From Paramesorhizobium deserti (lineage in GTDB: Bacteria; Pseudomonadota; Alphaproteobacteria; Rhizobiales; Rhizobiaceae): a stretch of DNA of 64,000 nt. This document shows positions 17,478 to 26,673 of the stretch, piece by piece (within the stretch, counting starts at the first letter, position 1; each line of letters starts with the position of its first letter). Under the pieces are notes generated by a model that worked only from the letters and a program-made list of their open reading frames with translations, was not told where the DNA came from and did not search any database. A program made the position numbers and the translations under genes. The stretch spans positions 744,001 to 808,000 of the forward strand of contig NZ_LNTU01000001.1 in assembly GCF_001558695.1 (NCBI RefSeq). Direction: 5' to 3'.

Positions 17478-17739
17478 CCGAATTCCCTCCTGTCATAATT
17501 CGTGCGACCTGCATGCCGAACACATATCGTCGAGAAGCGTTCCATCAGAGCGTGGGACGGCATATGCCGGATTTGTGCGTCCGCAACCACTCCGTCGCGG
17601 CGCGTCATTCAGGCGAGCTCTGGACGGCTATGATGCCTTGAACGGCGCAGGCGGCGATATCCCGCAACTGCCGGCCTTTCCGCAACGAATACAGAAGCAT
17701 TGCGTTTGAATCCGCAAACGAGACGGATGGAGATTTGCC

Positions 17740-17952
17740 ATGGCAAACGCAACAGCCAGGGAAGAGTGGATCAAGCGGCGTGCCCGCAAACTGTGGGAGC
17801 GCGAAGGGCTCCGTCCCGACCAGGAGCAAGAATGCTGGGACAAGGCGGTACAGGAGTTCGAGGCGGCAAGCTCGGAGGAGAACCGCGGCCCGGCGCATCC
17901 TGATCCGGCGGTCGGCTCGACATCGGATCCCACGAAGCTCAAGCACCCGTGA
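17740..17952 (+). CDS. DUF2934 domain protein
   Basis: A 70-aa acidic-basic helical protein with the DUF2934 pattern REEWIKRRARKLWEREGLRPDQEQECWDKA, followed by an Ala/Ser/Pro-rich tail. Function is unknown; in rhizobia such proteins are common small stress-associated accessory proteins, as far as I recall. It ends in a terminator three bases after the stop. Confidence 0.8.
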   Translation: MANATAREEWIKRRARKLWEREGLRPDQEQECWDKAVQEFEAASSEENRGPAHPDPAVGSTSDPTKLKHP

Positions 17953-17954
17953 GA

Positions 17955-17981
17955 AAGGGCGCCCAGCCTATGGGCGCCCTT
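17955..17981 (+). terminator. Terminator after DUF2934 gene
   Basis: AAGGGCGCCCA, loop GCCTA, TGGGCGCCCTT: a perfect 11-bp stem starting two bases after the stop codon, followed by a weak T tract (TTGATTCC). Confidence 0.75.
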
Positions 17982-18005
17982 GATTCCAATATGGAAAACC
18001 CTGTT

Positions 18006-18025
18006 GCCCGTTCGGGCGGGTTTTT
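18006..18025. terminator. Hairpin with T run at the 3' end of the autotransporter gene
   Basis: GCCCG TT CGGGC followed by GGGTTTTT on the + strand, backing up the DUF2934 terminator. On the minus strand the same hairpin lies directly after the autotransporter stop but without a T run. Confidence 0.5.
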
Positions 18026-20921
18026 AAAACTTCACGCTCAGCCGGGCGCCGAAGCCATGATCCTGTGCGTCCTCAGCCAGGCGTCCGGTATAGGAGATAT
18101 CGAGGCTTGCGGCCGCTGAAAGATCGATGTCGAAACCGGCTTTCAGGAGTGCGGTGTCCCCGGCGATCGGCACGCCCTCGACTATGAACCCGCTGCCGCC
18201 CGCGAAAGCGGCTCGGGCCGTCGGCGTCAGGTCGCCGAAAGCGTGCTGCCAGCCGAGCGTGCCGTGCAGATGGGCGGCCATGCCGCCGAGGTCGAGCGCC
18301 GTCGCGGCGCGCAGGCCGAGCGTCGTATAGGTGACATCAGTCGTATCGCTCGCAAAGCCGAGGCCGGCGCTGCCGCTCTCGGAGAAGCCATCCGTATGCA
18401 GGTTCACATAGGCAAGCCCGGCGAAGGGCTCAAAGCTCGCCCGGCCATGGCGGATCGTATAACCGGCCTCGCCGAAGAGTTGCGCGGTGCGCGCGTCGTA
18501 GGATGCCTCGGCTTGATCGGCAAAGCCGGCAAAGCCGATCGTCCGGCTCGTGTCGACGTCGTGCCAGCTATGCGCCGCGCCGAAGCGCAGGCCGAGCGCG
18601 CCGATCTCGGCACCGGCATAGGCGGCGATCGTGTAGGTGTCGGCATCCGCCGAGGAGGCGCGGTCATCGATATCGAAGGAGGATCGCCCGTAACCGCCGG
18701 CAAGGCCGGCGCGCCATATATCGTTGAGCGCGATATCGCCGCCGACGAAGAAGCCGCCCGAAGAGCGGTCCATATCCGCGCTGCTACCGTTGCCGTCGCT
18801 CTCACCCCAGGCACCATAGCCCTCGGTCCAGAAGACAAGGCCTTCGGTCGCGGCAGGCGATGCGGCAGTCGCCGCGCGCAGCCGTTCGTTGATGGCGTCG
18901 CGCACGAAGCGGCTGTCCTCGATGAGCCCGCTCTTCGTGCTGGCCTGGATCTCGCCGGAAAGACTGTCGAAGGCGATTTGCGCGGAAGCGGCATCGGGGA
19001 GCGCCGCGATCGCCTCATAGAGCGCGTTGCCGGAGCCGAGGCTTTCAAGCCCAGTCGCGGTCTGGCGCTGGTTCTCCGTCACCGTGACATCGGCATAGGC
19101 GACGGCGCTGCGGGTGACGTCGAGATAAACATTGGCCGGATCATAGGCGAGCGCGAAATCGACAAACAACGTGGAAGGCGAGGACAACGTGTCATAGCTG
19201 CCCGAAACGCCACCGGCGGCGGAGAGGATGGTGTAGCGCGTGCCCGTCTTGTAGGTGCCGGCGGCCGGCGTCACCGCCACCGTGCCGGCAAGCGTCGCCG
19301 TGCCCGTGACGTCGACCAGGTCGGACTGTCCCTCTGCATTCACCTCGACCGCATAGGTCGAGCCGGCGGTCTGCGCATAATCGCCGTTGACGGTGAGCGT
19401 GCCTATGGAGCGGCCGGGTGCAATCGTGCCTGCGATCGTGACGGAGCCGATCGTGCCTGTCCCGTCGAGCACCGAGCCCGCACCAACAGCCAGAACGCCG
19501 CCGAGCGTGCCATCGACGCTCAGCCTGCCGGCCCTGATATTGATGCCGCCCGAATAGTCCTGCGCACCTGTCAGCGTCCAGCTTCCGCCTTCGACATTCA
19601 GATATTCGAAATTGCTGCCGCCCCCGAAGGTGCCGGTGCCGTCGAGCGAGATCGTGTCCGTGCCCTCGCCGCCATCGACGAGCCCGATGAACTGCGCACC
19701 GGTGCGCACGTTCAGCGTGTCGTCGCCGCCGCCGAGGTCGACCGCCAGCCCGTCCGCGCCCTCGATCAGGCCGGAATTGGTGAGCGTGTCGTTCTGGTCG
19801 CCAATGATCTTGATGCCGAAACCGTTTTCGCCGCGAATTGTGCCGGCATTGTTTATAGTCGTCGCCGCGAAGGCTCCGCCGCCGCTGCTGTCATCGATCA
19901 GGATGGCATTGTCCGCGCCGCTGATGACGGCATCGGCCGACGCATTGTCGATCGACCCGCCGCCCATCGCGATACCTTCGCTTTGGTTCGGCGTGTCACC
20001 CGGCTTGGTGCCGGTGGCGCCGGTTCCGCGGATGGTGCCGTAATTCACGATCGTGCCAGCAAGATCGATATCGATGCCATCTCCGTCGCTCAGTTCAGAA
20101 ACGCCGTCGGCATCGCCCGAGATGAGGCCGTAATTGACGACAGTGCCCGTTCCGTCGGAGCCGACGCCGGAACCGTTGCGGCCGATGATCGACGCGCCGG
20201 CCTGGTTATAGACCGTCACATCGACATCGCTGGTGATGCCGTGCCGCGCACCGGAGATGACGCCGCCCGCATAATTGTTCACCGTCGCGGCGTGATCCTG
20301 CATGTCGACGCCGTCGTTCTTCTGATCGGCTTTGGGGGGATTGGCGATGATGGTGCCGTAATTGTTGACGACGCCGCCCTCCCCCGGACGGATTGCATCC
20401 GCATCCTCGGCACGGATTTCGCCCGTGGCGAGATTGTTGATCGTCACCTTGGCCTGGCCGGAAGAGATAGAGTCGAAATCGATCGCCTGGCCGCCTTCAG
20501 AGACGATCTCTCCGGCATTCTCCACCGTGACCACGCCCTCGCTGACATCTGCATTGATGCGGAAGGCATCGTCATCGGTCGCGATCTTCGCGCCCTCATT
20601 GTTGATCAGGGTGATGAAGCGGGGATTATCGTCACCCTTGGTATCGATGCCGCGCTTCGTGCTGCTGATCGTGCCGTTGTTGACGATCGTCACGCCGGGC
20701 GCCGGCGAGGCGCCGTCCCAGGTGATCGCCGTTCCATCGACATCGAGCGTCGCTTCGCGCTCGACCGTCAACGTATCCGTTCCCGAAACGGTCTTCTTCG
20801 CGTTGTCCGTCGTTCCGCCTGCCACCAGTTGATCCGCCGCCCACGCCGCCTGCGGCGCAACCGACGACATGAGTGCAGCAACCAGCGTGGCATGAGCCGC
20901 GCGCCCGACCAATCCTGTCAT
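18024..20921 (-). CDS. Autotransporter (type Va), beta-helix passenger and barrel
   Basis: A 965-aa secreted or surface protein. A signal peptide covers about residues 1-28 (cleavage after AWA). The passenger, about 30-600, is a run of NNxGxI/V-type strands (VNNYGTI, VYNQAGASIIG, INNAGTIRG, LTNSGLIEG) consistent with a right-handed beta-helix, followed by the TIAPGRSIGTLTVNGDYAQ segment that usually closes autotransporter passengers. The last 270 residues form the outer-membrane barrel and end in Phe (LSVKF), as BAM substrates do. No protease or lipase motif is visible, so an adhesin-like role is only an inference. Confidence 0.92.
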   Translation of the reverse strand: MTGLVGRAAHATLVAALMSSVAPQAAWAADQLVAGGTTDNAKKTVSGTDTLTVEREATLDVDGTAITWDGASPAPGVTIVNNGTISSTKRGIDTKGDDNPRFITLINNEGAKIATDDDAFRINADVSEGVVTVENAGEIVSEGGQAIDFDSISSGQAKVTINNLATGEIRAEDADAIRPGEGGVVNNYGTIIANPPKADQKNDGVDMQDHAATVNNYAGGVISGARHGITSDVDVTVYNQAGASIIGRNGSGVGSDGTGTVVNYGLISGDADGVSELSDGDGIDIDLAGTIVNYGTIRGTGATGTKPGDTPNQSEGIAMGGGSIDNASADAVISGADNAILIDDSSGGGAFAATTINNAGTIRGENGFGIKIIGDQNDTLTNSGLIEGADGLAVDLGGGDDTLNVRTGAQFIGLVDGGEGTDTISLDGTGTFGGGSNFEYLNVEGGSWTLTGAQDYSGGINIRAGRLSVDGTLGGVLAVGAGSVLDGTGTIGSVTIAGTIAPGRSIGTLTVNGDYAQTAGSTYAVEVNAEGQSDLVDVTGTATLAGTVAVTPAAGTYKTGTRYTILSAAGGVSGSYDTLSSPSTLFVDFALAYDPANVYLDVTRSAVAYADVTVTENQRQTATGLESLGSGNALYEAIAALPDAASAQIAFDSLSGEIQASTKSGLIEDSRFVRDAINERLRAATAASPAATEGLVFWTEGYGAWGESDGNGSSADMDRSSGGFFVGGDIALNDIWRAGLAGGYGRSSFDIDDRASSADADTYTIAAYAGAEIGALGLRFGAAHSWHDVDTSRTIGFAGFADQAEASYDARTAQLFGEAGYTIRHGRASFEPFAGLAYVNLHTDGFSESGSAGLGFASDTTDVTYTTLGLRAATALDLGGMAAHLHGTLGWQHAFGDLTPTARAAFAGGSGFIVEGVPIAGDTALLKAGFDIDLSAAASLDISYTGRLAEDAQDHGFGARLSVKF

Positions 20922-21098
20922 GATGAAAGCCCCCTAAATCTTGGTGTCGGGGCTCTCTACCGACGCTTCATGACAGAGGGGTGACAGCGGGCGGAAAAGT
21001 GGGACGAGAGCCGGTACACACCGGTCAGTCTTTATCCATGCATCTCAACTTCCCCAATAGGCTCCGGATATTGTATGCTGGTCTTTTTCAGCAGGTAA

Positions 21099-21509
21099 AT
21101 GATTTCAATGAAACAATTTCTTCGATTTCTCTCTTTCACCCCGTCGCTGGCCGGAATTCTGCTGCAGGGATATATCTCCTTCGTCCTTCCTGAAGGGCGC
21201 TTCGACGTCTCATTCGTCTGGCTGTTCCTCTATTCCTGCCTGCCCTATGCGATCTGCTGCGCAGTCGCGGCCAAGGCGAATTCTCCGGCTGGATTTTTCG
21301 GTGCGCTCGCCGCGCTGATCAACGACGCCGTCACATTCCACGACGTATTCATAGCGCCCACTCATTCAACCGCGCCGATCGGACTGCTCCTTGCCCCCTT
21401 GGCCAATCTGATCCTGTTCATGCCCGTCGGCCTTATCGTCGGATGGGTGACAGATCATGCGGTTCACGCCTATCGCGCACGCGACAAGACGCCTGCGATG
21501 AAGTCGTGA
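21099..21509 (+). CDS. Small integral membrane protein, unknown function
   Basis: A 136-aa protein with four likely membrane helices (near 10-30, 38-58, 64-84 and 100-122) and a short basic tail. No family recognised. Starts at ATG 21099 or 21108; GCAGG upstream is slightly too close for the first and a little far for the second. It is divergent from the autotransporter and convergent with the LysR gene, whose stop is 20 bases away. Confidence 0.65.
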   Translation: MISMKQFLRFLSFTPSLAGILLQGYISFVLPEGRFDVSFVWLFLYSCLPYAICCAVAAKANSPAGFFGALAALINDAVTFHDVFIAPTHSTAPIGLLLAPLANLILFMPVGLIVGWVTDHAVHAYRARDKTPAMKS

Positions 21510-21528
21510 AAGAAAGCGGGCGCAGCTA

Positions 21529-22410
21529 TTACGGATAGAGCGACATCGGGCGGAAGGCCTCGCGGATCATCTCCGCCATTCCCTCGACTGCCGGGCTTGA
21601 ATGATAGGGGTTGCGCCTCAGCACGACGCGCGAGGAATCGACCATCGGGAAACCATCCTCAGCCGTGAGCTCCCGGCAATCGGCCGGGATGTTGCTGCGC
21701 GACAGGGCGGCGATGGCGAGGCCGGACGAGACTGCGATCTTCAGCCCGCCGCTGGTATCGCAGGTGAAGGCGATGCGGTAGCCAAGCCCGTGCTGCTCCA
21801 GCGAGCGGATGGCGAACTCGGTGCACCATTCCGAATTGCCGTAGACGGCGATCGGCAAGGGCGCGCGCTCATGCAGCCGGTGGGTCAGCGAGGTCACCCA
21901 TACGGTCGGGTCGATGAGCAGGACTTCGCCGGCGGCCCGCTCGTGCCAGTCGAACACCACGGCGAGATCCAGCTCGTCATTTTCCAGCGCAGCAATCTGA
22001 TGAACCGAATAATCGCACCTGACCGTCACCTCCACCGCGGGATGCCGCTCGGAAAAGGCGGCGAGCGCCCGCGGCAGCACGGTCTGGCTGTATTCCTCGG
22101 GGATGCCGATGCGCACCGGCCCGTCGAGCGGCTTGACGCGCATGGCCGCGGCCGTCTCATCGAGAAGACCGACGATGCGATGCGCATAGGGCACGAGCTG
22201 CTCGCCCCGCCGCGTCAGGGCAACGCCGCGTGGGCCGCGCTCGAACAGCGCCTCGCCGAGACTTTCCTCAAGCCGCTTGATCTGCATGCTGACGGCCGAC
22301 TGGGTGCGCCCCACATCATCCGCCGCCCTGGTGAAATTGCCGGTTTCGGCGACGGCGAGAAAAGTGCGCAGGAGATCGCTTTCAAGAGGCGCATACATGG
22401 TTTCAGCCAT
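21529..22410 (-). CDS. LysR-family transcriptional regulator
   Basis: A 293-aa regulator with an N-terminal winged helix: LLRTFLAVAETGNFTRAADDVGRTQSAVSMQIKRLE spans the recognition helix. The C-terminal substrate-binding domain begins near residue 95 (VRIGIPEEYSQTVLP). ATG 22410 is used; ATG 22398 (MYAPLESDL) is possible. The 94-bp divergent gap to the DUF1127 gene contains ATGGCTGCCAT (22422-22432), a LysR-like dyad that may be its operator. Confidence 0.92.
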   Translation of the reverse strand: MAETMYAPLESDLLRTFLAVAETGNFTRAADDVGRTQSAVSMQIKRLEESLGEALFERGPRGVALTRRGEQLVPYAHRIVGLLDETAAAMRVKPLDGPVRIGIPEEYSQTVLPRALAAFSERHPAVEVTVRCDYSVHQIAALENDELDLAVVFDWHERAAGEVLLIDPTVWVTSLTHRLHERAPLPIAVYGNSEWCTEFAIRSLEQHGLGYRIAFTCDTSGGLKIAVSSGLAIAALSRSNIPADCRELTAEDGFPMVDSSRVVLRRNPYHSSPAVEGMAEMIREAFRPMSLYP

Positions 22411-22504
22411 TTGAATTTCTAATGGCTGCCATTGTCACTATTCGTTTGTGTGATGTCAAATTTCCCGGATCATGCCAGCCATCGGGCTTTAACGGGAGAG
22501 CGAC

Positions 22505-22735
22505 ATGGACGCGCAAAAACGGCACCGCGGCACTGTTCTACCGAAACGGCTGAGGGCTTTCCTGACCTTTTCCCGTGAAGAAGCGGCAAGGCGGCGCATG
22601 CTGGCCGACATCCTCGACAAGCATGACGACCATTGGCTCAACGATGTTGGATTGAGCCGCGATGAGGCGCGCCGCATCCTGAAGAGATCCTTTATCCGGC
22701 GGCTGATGGAATGGTGGAGGACAAATAGAAAGTGA
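22505..22735 (+). CDS. DUF1127 domain protein
   Basis: A 76-aa basic protein with the C-terminal DUF1127 pattern: EAARRRMLADILDKHDDHWLNDVGLSRDEARR. Small DUF1127 proteins in rhizobia bind RNA or affect phosphate and carbon physiology in the few studied cases. GGGAGAG lies six bases before the ATG. The LysR gene divergent from it suggests control by that regulator. Confidence 0.85.
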   Translation: MDAQKRHRGTVLPKRLRAFLTFSREEAARRRMLADILDKHDDHWLNDVGLSRDEARRILKRSFIRRLMEWWRTNRK

Positions 22736-22748
22736 GTGCGCGGATCAG

Positions 22749-22773
22749 GGAACGATATGTCCGGGCAGCCGTT
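22749..22773 (+). promoter_or_regulatory. EcfG-type (general stress) promoter candidate for DUF72 gene
   Basis: GGAAC at 22749-22753, a 16-base spacer, then CGTT at 22770-22773. This matches the alphaproteobacterial general-stress sigma consensus GGAAC-N16/17-CGTT and lies 42 bases before the DUF72 start codon. Confidence 0.5.
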
Positions 22774-22814
22774 CCCCGCCTATCGTTCCCCGGTTCAACA
22801 GGCAGGCGAAATCA

Positions 22815-23723
22815 ATGGCGACGGCAGGCACGATCCGCATCGGCATATCTGGGTGGACCTATGCGCGCTGGCGCGGGGTGTTCTATCCGAAAGGGCTGCC
22901 GCAGCGGCTGGAGCTGACCTATGCGTCGGAACAGTTCCCCTCGATCGAGATCAACGGCACGTTCTACGGGCTGCAGCGGCCGGAGAGCTTCACCCGCTGG
23001 AACGAGGCCACGCCTGATGATTTCGTCTTCGCCATCAAGGGTTCGCGCTACATCACCCATCTCAGGCGGCTGCGGGACGTGAAGACGCCGCTTGCCAATT
23101 TCATGGCTTCGGGCCTTTTGCGGCTCGGACCCAAACTCGGGCCGATCCTCTGGCAGTTTCCGCCGCGTATGGCCTTCGATCCGGATTTGTTCGAAAATTT
23201 TCTCGCCATGCTGCCGCACGATACCGAAGAGGCCGCGGTGCTGGCGCGGCGGCACGATGCCCGCCTTGAAGGGCGCGCATTCACGACGAGCGATGCGAAA
23301 CGGCCGCTGCGCCACGCCGTCGAGATCCGCCATGACAGTTTCCGCTCACCTGATTTCATCAAAATGCTGCGGCGCCACCGGGTGACGCTGGTCTGCGCCG
23401 ATACGGTGGAATGGCCGCTCCTGATGGATCTGACCACCGACTTCGTCTATTGCCGCCTGCACGGTTCGGAGGAGCTCTATACCAGCGGCTATGACGGGAA
23501 ATCGCTCGACCGCTGGGCCGAACGCGTGCGCGCCTGGGCCCATGGCCGCGAGCCGCGAGACGCCGAGCGGGTGATGGAGCCGACCAGGCCGCGCCAGACG
23601 GGGCGGGACGTCTATGTCTATTTCGACAATGACGCGAAGGTGCGCGCGCCGGCCGATGCCCTGTCACTCGCCAAGCGCCTCGGCGTCGCATGGGAGCCGG
23701 AAGACCAGAAGATCGCCTCCTGA
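22815..23723 (+). CDS. DUF72 (YecE-like) protein
   Basis: A 302-aa TIM-barrel-like protein of the DUF72 family, of unknown biochemical role. Typical elements are IGISGWTYARWRGVFYPKGL at the N-terminus, FPSIEINGTFYGLQ, FAIKGSRYITH, LGPILWQFPP, the VEIRHDSF strand and FVYCRLHG. A possible general-stress promoter lies directly upstream. It is tightly convergent with the TRAP transporter genes (5-base gap). Confidence 0.9.
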   Translation: MATAGTIRIGISGWTYARWRGVFYPKGLPQRLELTYASEQFPSIEINGTFYGLQRPESFTRWNEATPDDFVFAIKGSRYITHLRRLRDVKTPLANFMASGLLRLGPKLGPILWQFPPRMAFDPDLFENFLAMLPHDTEEAAVLARRHDARLEGRAFTTSDAKRPLRHAVEIRHDSFRSPDFIKMLRRHRVTLVCADTVEWPLLMDLTTDFVYCRLHGSEELYTSGYDGKSLDRWAERVRAWAHGREPRDAERVMEPTRPRQTGRDVYVYFDNDAKVRAPADALSLAKRLGVAWEPEDQKIAS

Positions 23724-23728
23724 CGACC

Positions 23729-25021
23729 TCACTGATAGCCGAAGAGGCGCGGCAGGAAGAGCACCGTTTCCGGGAAGACGATCATGACCAGCAGCGCTGC
23801 GAGCAGGATCACCAGGAAAGGCCATATCTCCCGGATGATCTTGCCAAGCGGTATGCCCGTCACCGCATTGATGACAAAGAGCAGCACGCCGTAGGGCGGC
23901 GTCACCAGCCCGATCATGATGTTGACGACGAGAACCACGCCAAGATGGACGGGATCGATGCCCAGCTGGCGCGCGGCTGGCAGGAAGAGCGGCACGACGA
24001 CGAGCAGCAGCGTCGCCGCATCAAACAGGCAGCCGAGCAGCAGAAAAATGATGTTGACGCCGATCAGGAACAGGATAGGCGATATCTCCAGGCCGTTCAG
24101 CTTTTCGGCGACGAGGCCGGGGATGTTCTCGCTGGCGACGACATAGTTCAGCACCAGCGCCGAGGCGATGATCATGCCGACGACCGATGTGGAGCGCGCC
24201 GAATCGAGCACCATGCGGTAGAACTCACGCAGACTCAGCGAGCGGTAGAAGAACGTCGCGAGGAGGAGTGCATAGGCGGCGGCGATTGCCGCCGCTTCCG
24301 TCGGCGTGGTGGCGCCGCCATAGATGCCGGCGAGCAGGATCACCGGCATCAGGAGCGCCGGGAAAGCACGGGCCGTGGTCTTCGGCATCGCCTTGAGCGG
24401 CACCACCTCGTCGGCAGGGAAGCCACGCTTCACCGCCATATACCAGTTGATCGCCATCAGGCAGGCGGCGATGATCAAACCCGGGATGATGCCGCCGAGG
24501 AAGAGATAGCCGACCGACGAGCCTGAGATCAGCGCATAGAGAACCATGGGGATCGAAGGCGGGACGATCGGGCCGATGACGGCTGATGCCGCCGTGAGCG
24601 CGGCCGCATAGCCGGCGGGATAGCGATCGTTCTTGCGCATCATGTCGATGATGACCCGGCCGATGCCTGCGGCGTCCGCAATCGCCGAGCCGGACATGCC
24701 GGAGAAGATGAGGCTCGCCACCACATTGACCTGGCCGAGACCGCCGTGAAAGCGGCCGACCAGCGCCACGCAGAAAGCAAGCAGCCGGTCGCTGATGCTG
24801 CCGGCATTCATGAAATTTGCAGCGAGGATGAACAGCGGCACGGACAGGAGCACGAAGGAATCGAAAAGCCCGTTGAGGCTCTGCTCGGCGACCAGCGCCA
24901 CGTCCTGGCCGGTGGCGAAGAGATAGGCGATCGCCGCCGCGAACATGGCGAAGGCGATCGGCACATTGGCGCCGGCGAGGATGAAGAAGCCCGCGAGCGC
25001 AACGAGAAAGGCGGTGCTCAT
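23729..25021 (-). CDS. TRAP transporter large permease (DctM family)
   Basis: A 430-aa integral membrane protein with about 12 hydrophobic helices, the channel subunit of a tripartite ATP-independent periplasmic importer. Typical segments are SGMSGSAIADAAGIG, GPIVPPSIPMVLYA, GVATPTEAAAIAA-like GATTPTEAAAIAA, and GLVTPPYGVLLF. Overlaps the small permease gene by four bases and is the last gene of the dctP-dctQ-dctM set. Confidence 0.95.
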   Translation of the reverse strand: MSTAFLVALAGFFILAGANVPIAFAMFAAAIAYLFATGQDVALVAEQSLNGLFDSFVLLSVPLFILAANFMNAGSISDRLLAFCVALVGRFHGGLGQVNVVASLIFSGMSGSAIADAAGIGRVIIDMMRKNDRYPAGYAAALTAASAVIGPIVPPSIPMVLYALISGSSVGYLFLGGIIPGLIIAACLMAINWYMAVKRGFPADEVVPLKAMPKTTARAFPALLMPVILLAGIYGGATTPTEAAAIAAAYALLLATFFYRSLSLREFYRMVLDSARSTSVVGMIIASALVLNYVVASENIPGLVAEKLNGLEISPILFLIGVNIIFLLLGCLFDAATLLLVVVPLFLPAARQLGIDPVHLGVVLVVNIMIGLVTPPYGVLLFVINAVTGIPLGKIIREIWPFLVILLAALLVMIVFPETVLFLPRLFGYQ

Positions 25022-25509
25022 AAGGCCTCCGGGGTATGCGACGGGCTTTCGTCCCGGCCGCGGACGGCGCGATAAAGCGCCAGCACCGAACGGATGACGA
25101 CGGCGGCGGCAAAAACCGGGAAAATGGAATAGACGAGATCGAAGCGGATGCGTGTCACCGGCGTTGAATCGATCTTCATGAAGCTGACATAGTCGACGAT
25201 CGCCGGAAGCGCGCTGGCAAAGGCCAGCCCCAATATGACGTGGCCGATGATGGTGAGCACACGGCGCGCACCCGGACTTACCGCATCGCTTAACATCGAG
25301 AAGCTGACATGTTCGCTTTCATCGAGAAGAAAGGCGGATGTCCAGAAGACGGTCCAGATATAGAGAATGACGCATGCCTCGGACGTCCAGCCGAGCGGCT
25401 GGTTGACGATATAGCGCATGAATATCTGGAGAAGGAAGGCGACGAACATGGCCGTGAGCAGCGCCACGGCCACGATTTCGGCGAGCTTGCGCGCCCTGGA
25501 CAGCATCAT
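25018..25509 (-). CDS. TRAP transporter small permease (DctQ family)
   Basis: A 163-aa four-helix membrane subunit. Helices lie near 12-32, 43-65, 88-110 and 128-148, with the family motif RYIVNQPLGWTSEACVILYIWTVF (split here: RYIVNQPLGW, then TSEAC). It links the binding protein and the large permease. It lies six bases after dctP. Confidence 0.92.
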   Translation of the reverse strand: MMLSRARKLAEIVAVALLTAMFVAFLLQIFMRYIVNQPLGWTSEACVILYIWTVFWTSAFLLDESEHVSFSMLSDAVSPGARRVLTIIGHVILGLAFASALPAIVDYVSFMKIDSTPVTRIRFDLVYSIFPVFAAAVVIRSVLALYRAVRGRDESPSHTPEAL

Positions 25510-25515
25510 CCCGCC

Positions 25516-26511
25516 TTATTTGACGGCGTTGATCTTGTCGACGATGCCCTCAGGCCAGCTCTTGGCGAACTCGGAGCCCTGATAGGCCTTCTGCACCCGC
25601 TCACGGAAGGCCTCGCGGTTCGGGTCGTAGACCGAGAGCCCCTGCCCCTTGAAGAATTCGACCAGCTCCGCCTCGTCCTTGATCCGGTTCTCGTCATTAT
25701 AGGCGATCGCCTTCTGTGCCGCCTCGGTTACCTTCGTCTTCTGGTCGTCGGAGAGCTTGTCCCAGGTCTTCTCCGACATCGACAGGAAGACGGCGTCGAC
25801 CAGATGGTTGGTCATGACGATCTGCTTGGTGACCTCATAGAACTTGGCCGCCTTGTCGGTCGGCAGCGGATTATCCTGGCCGTCGGCGACGCCAGTCTGC
25901 AGCGCGGTGTAGATCTCGCCGAAGGCGATCGAAACGGGGCTCGCACCCAACGCGGAGCCGAGGAACTGCCAGGCATCGGAGCCCGGCATGCGCAGCTTGA
26001 CGCCGCTCAGATCATCCGGAGTCTCGATCTTCTTGTCGCCACGCAGATTGAGCTGCCGCGTGCCGAGATAGCCGACATCGAGAATCTTGATGCCCATCTG
26101 ATCCTCGACCATGCCATAGAATTCCTTGCCGATCTCGCCACGGAACACGTTTTTCTGATGTTCGGGATCGCGGATCAGGTAACCGGCGGTGAAGACCGAC
26201 CATGCGGGGATCTGCTTGGCGATGTCCTGCGCGGAGATCATCGCCATGTCGAGATTGCCGCGCTGCATGGCGGTCGGCTCGGTGCCCTGCTTGAAGAGCG
26301 TCGCATTCAGGTGGATTTCGACATCGAACTGGCCCGGCGCCAGCTTTTCCAGCTCGTCCTTGAAGACCGGCAGCATCTTGGCATGCCAGTCGGACTCGAC
26401 TGCGGGCGTGGAGATGCGCAGCTTGATCGCATCGGCGGCAAAGGCGGGCACGGCGCCAGCCATGAATGCGCCCGCTGCGGCGATCAGCGCAGTGCGTCTG
26501 GTTATCTTCAT
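25516..26511 (-). CDS. TRAP transporter substrate-binding protein (DctP family)
   Basis: A 331-aa periplasmic binding protein, signal peptide to about residue 26 (RRTALIAAAGAFMAGA, cleavage after AFA). Family signatures are LRMPGSDAW, with the arginine that binds the carboxylate group, ALQTGVADGQDNPLPT and KFYEVTKQIVMTNH. The ligand is therefore probably an organic acid, unspecified. ATG 26511 is preferred to the adjacent ATG 26514 because GGGAGGAA sits at better spacing. It is divergent from the DapA-like gene. Confidence 0.93.
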   Translation of the reverse strand: MKITRRTALIAAAGAFMAGAVPAFAADAIKLRISTPAVESDWHAKMLPVFKDELEKLAPGQFDVEIHLNATLFKQGTEPTAMQRGNLDMAMISAQDIAKQIPAWSVFTAGYLIRDPEHQKNVFRGEIGKEFYGMVEDQMGIKILDVGYLGTRQLNLRGDKKIETPDDLSGVKLRMPGSDAWQFLGSALGASPVSIAFGEIYTALQTGVADGQDNPLPTDKAAKFYEVTKQIVMTNHLVDAVFLSMSEKTWDKLSDDQKTKVTEAAQKAIAYNDENRIKDEAELVEFFKGQGLSVYDPNREAFRERVQKAYQGSEFAKSWPEGIVDKINAVK

Positions 26512-26616
26512 CATTTCCTCCCTGAACGTTTCCCAATCCATATACAGAACCGGCAAAGGGTCTCCCACCCGAGATGTCGGCCATCCAATAATTTATGTTA
26601 CACGGCATTCGCCCTC

Positions 26617-26648
26617 TTGCAACATAAAAAACACGCAGTAACATGTTA
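26617..26648 (+). promoter_or_regulatory. Promoter of DapA-like gene with overlapping palindromic operator
   Basis: TTGCAA (26617-26622), 16-base spacer, TAACAT (26639-26644). The -10 box lies within the perfect 10-bp palindrome TAACATGTTA (26639-26648), and an inverted half site ATGTTA occurs at 26595-26600. This is where the GntR-type regulator two genes downstream would be expected to bind, controlling both the TRAP and the aldolase transcripts. Confidence 0.5.
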
Positions 26649-26673
26649 GTTCTAAATCAACAGGAAACGCAAC

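Noticed and set aside
16073-18000. tRNA-Ser as a phage or island attachment site
   Set aside because: No second copy of the tRNA 3' end and no integrase were found in the window, so no attachment site is annotated.
18243-20984. A 913-codon + strand frame opposite the first autotransporter
   Set aside because: High-GC antisense shadow: low complexity, Arg/Ala/Asp/Gly-rich, no domain, while the opposite strand has a clear signal peptide, passenger and barrel.
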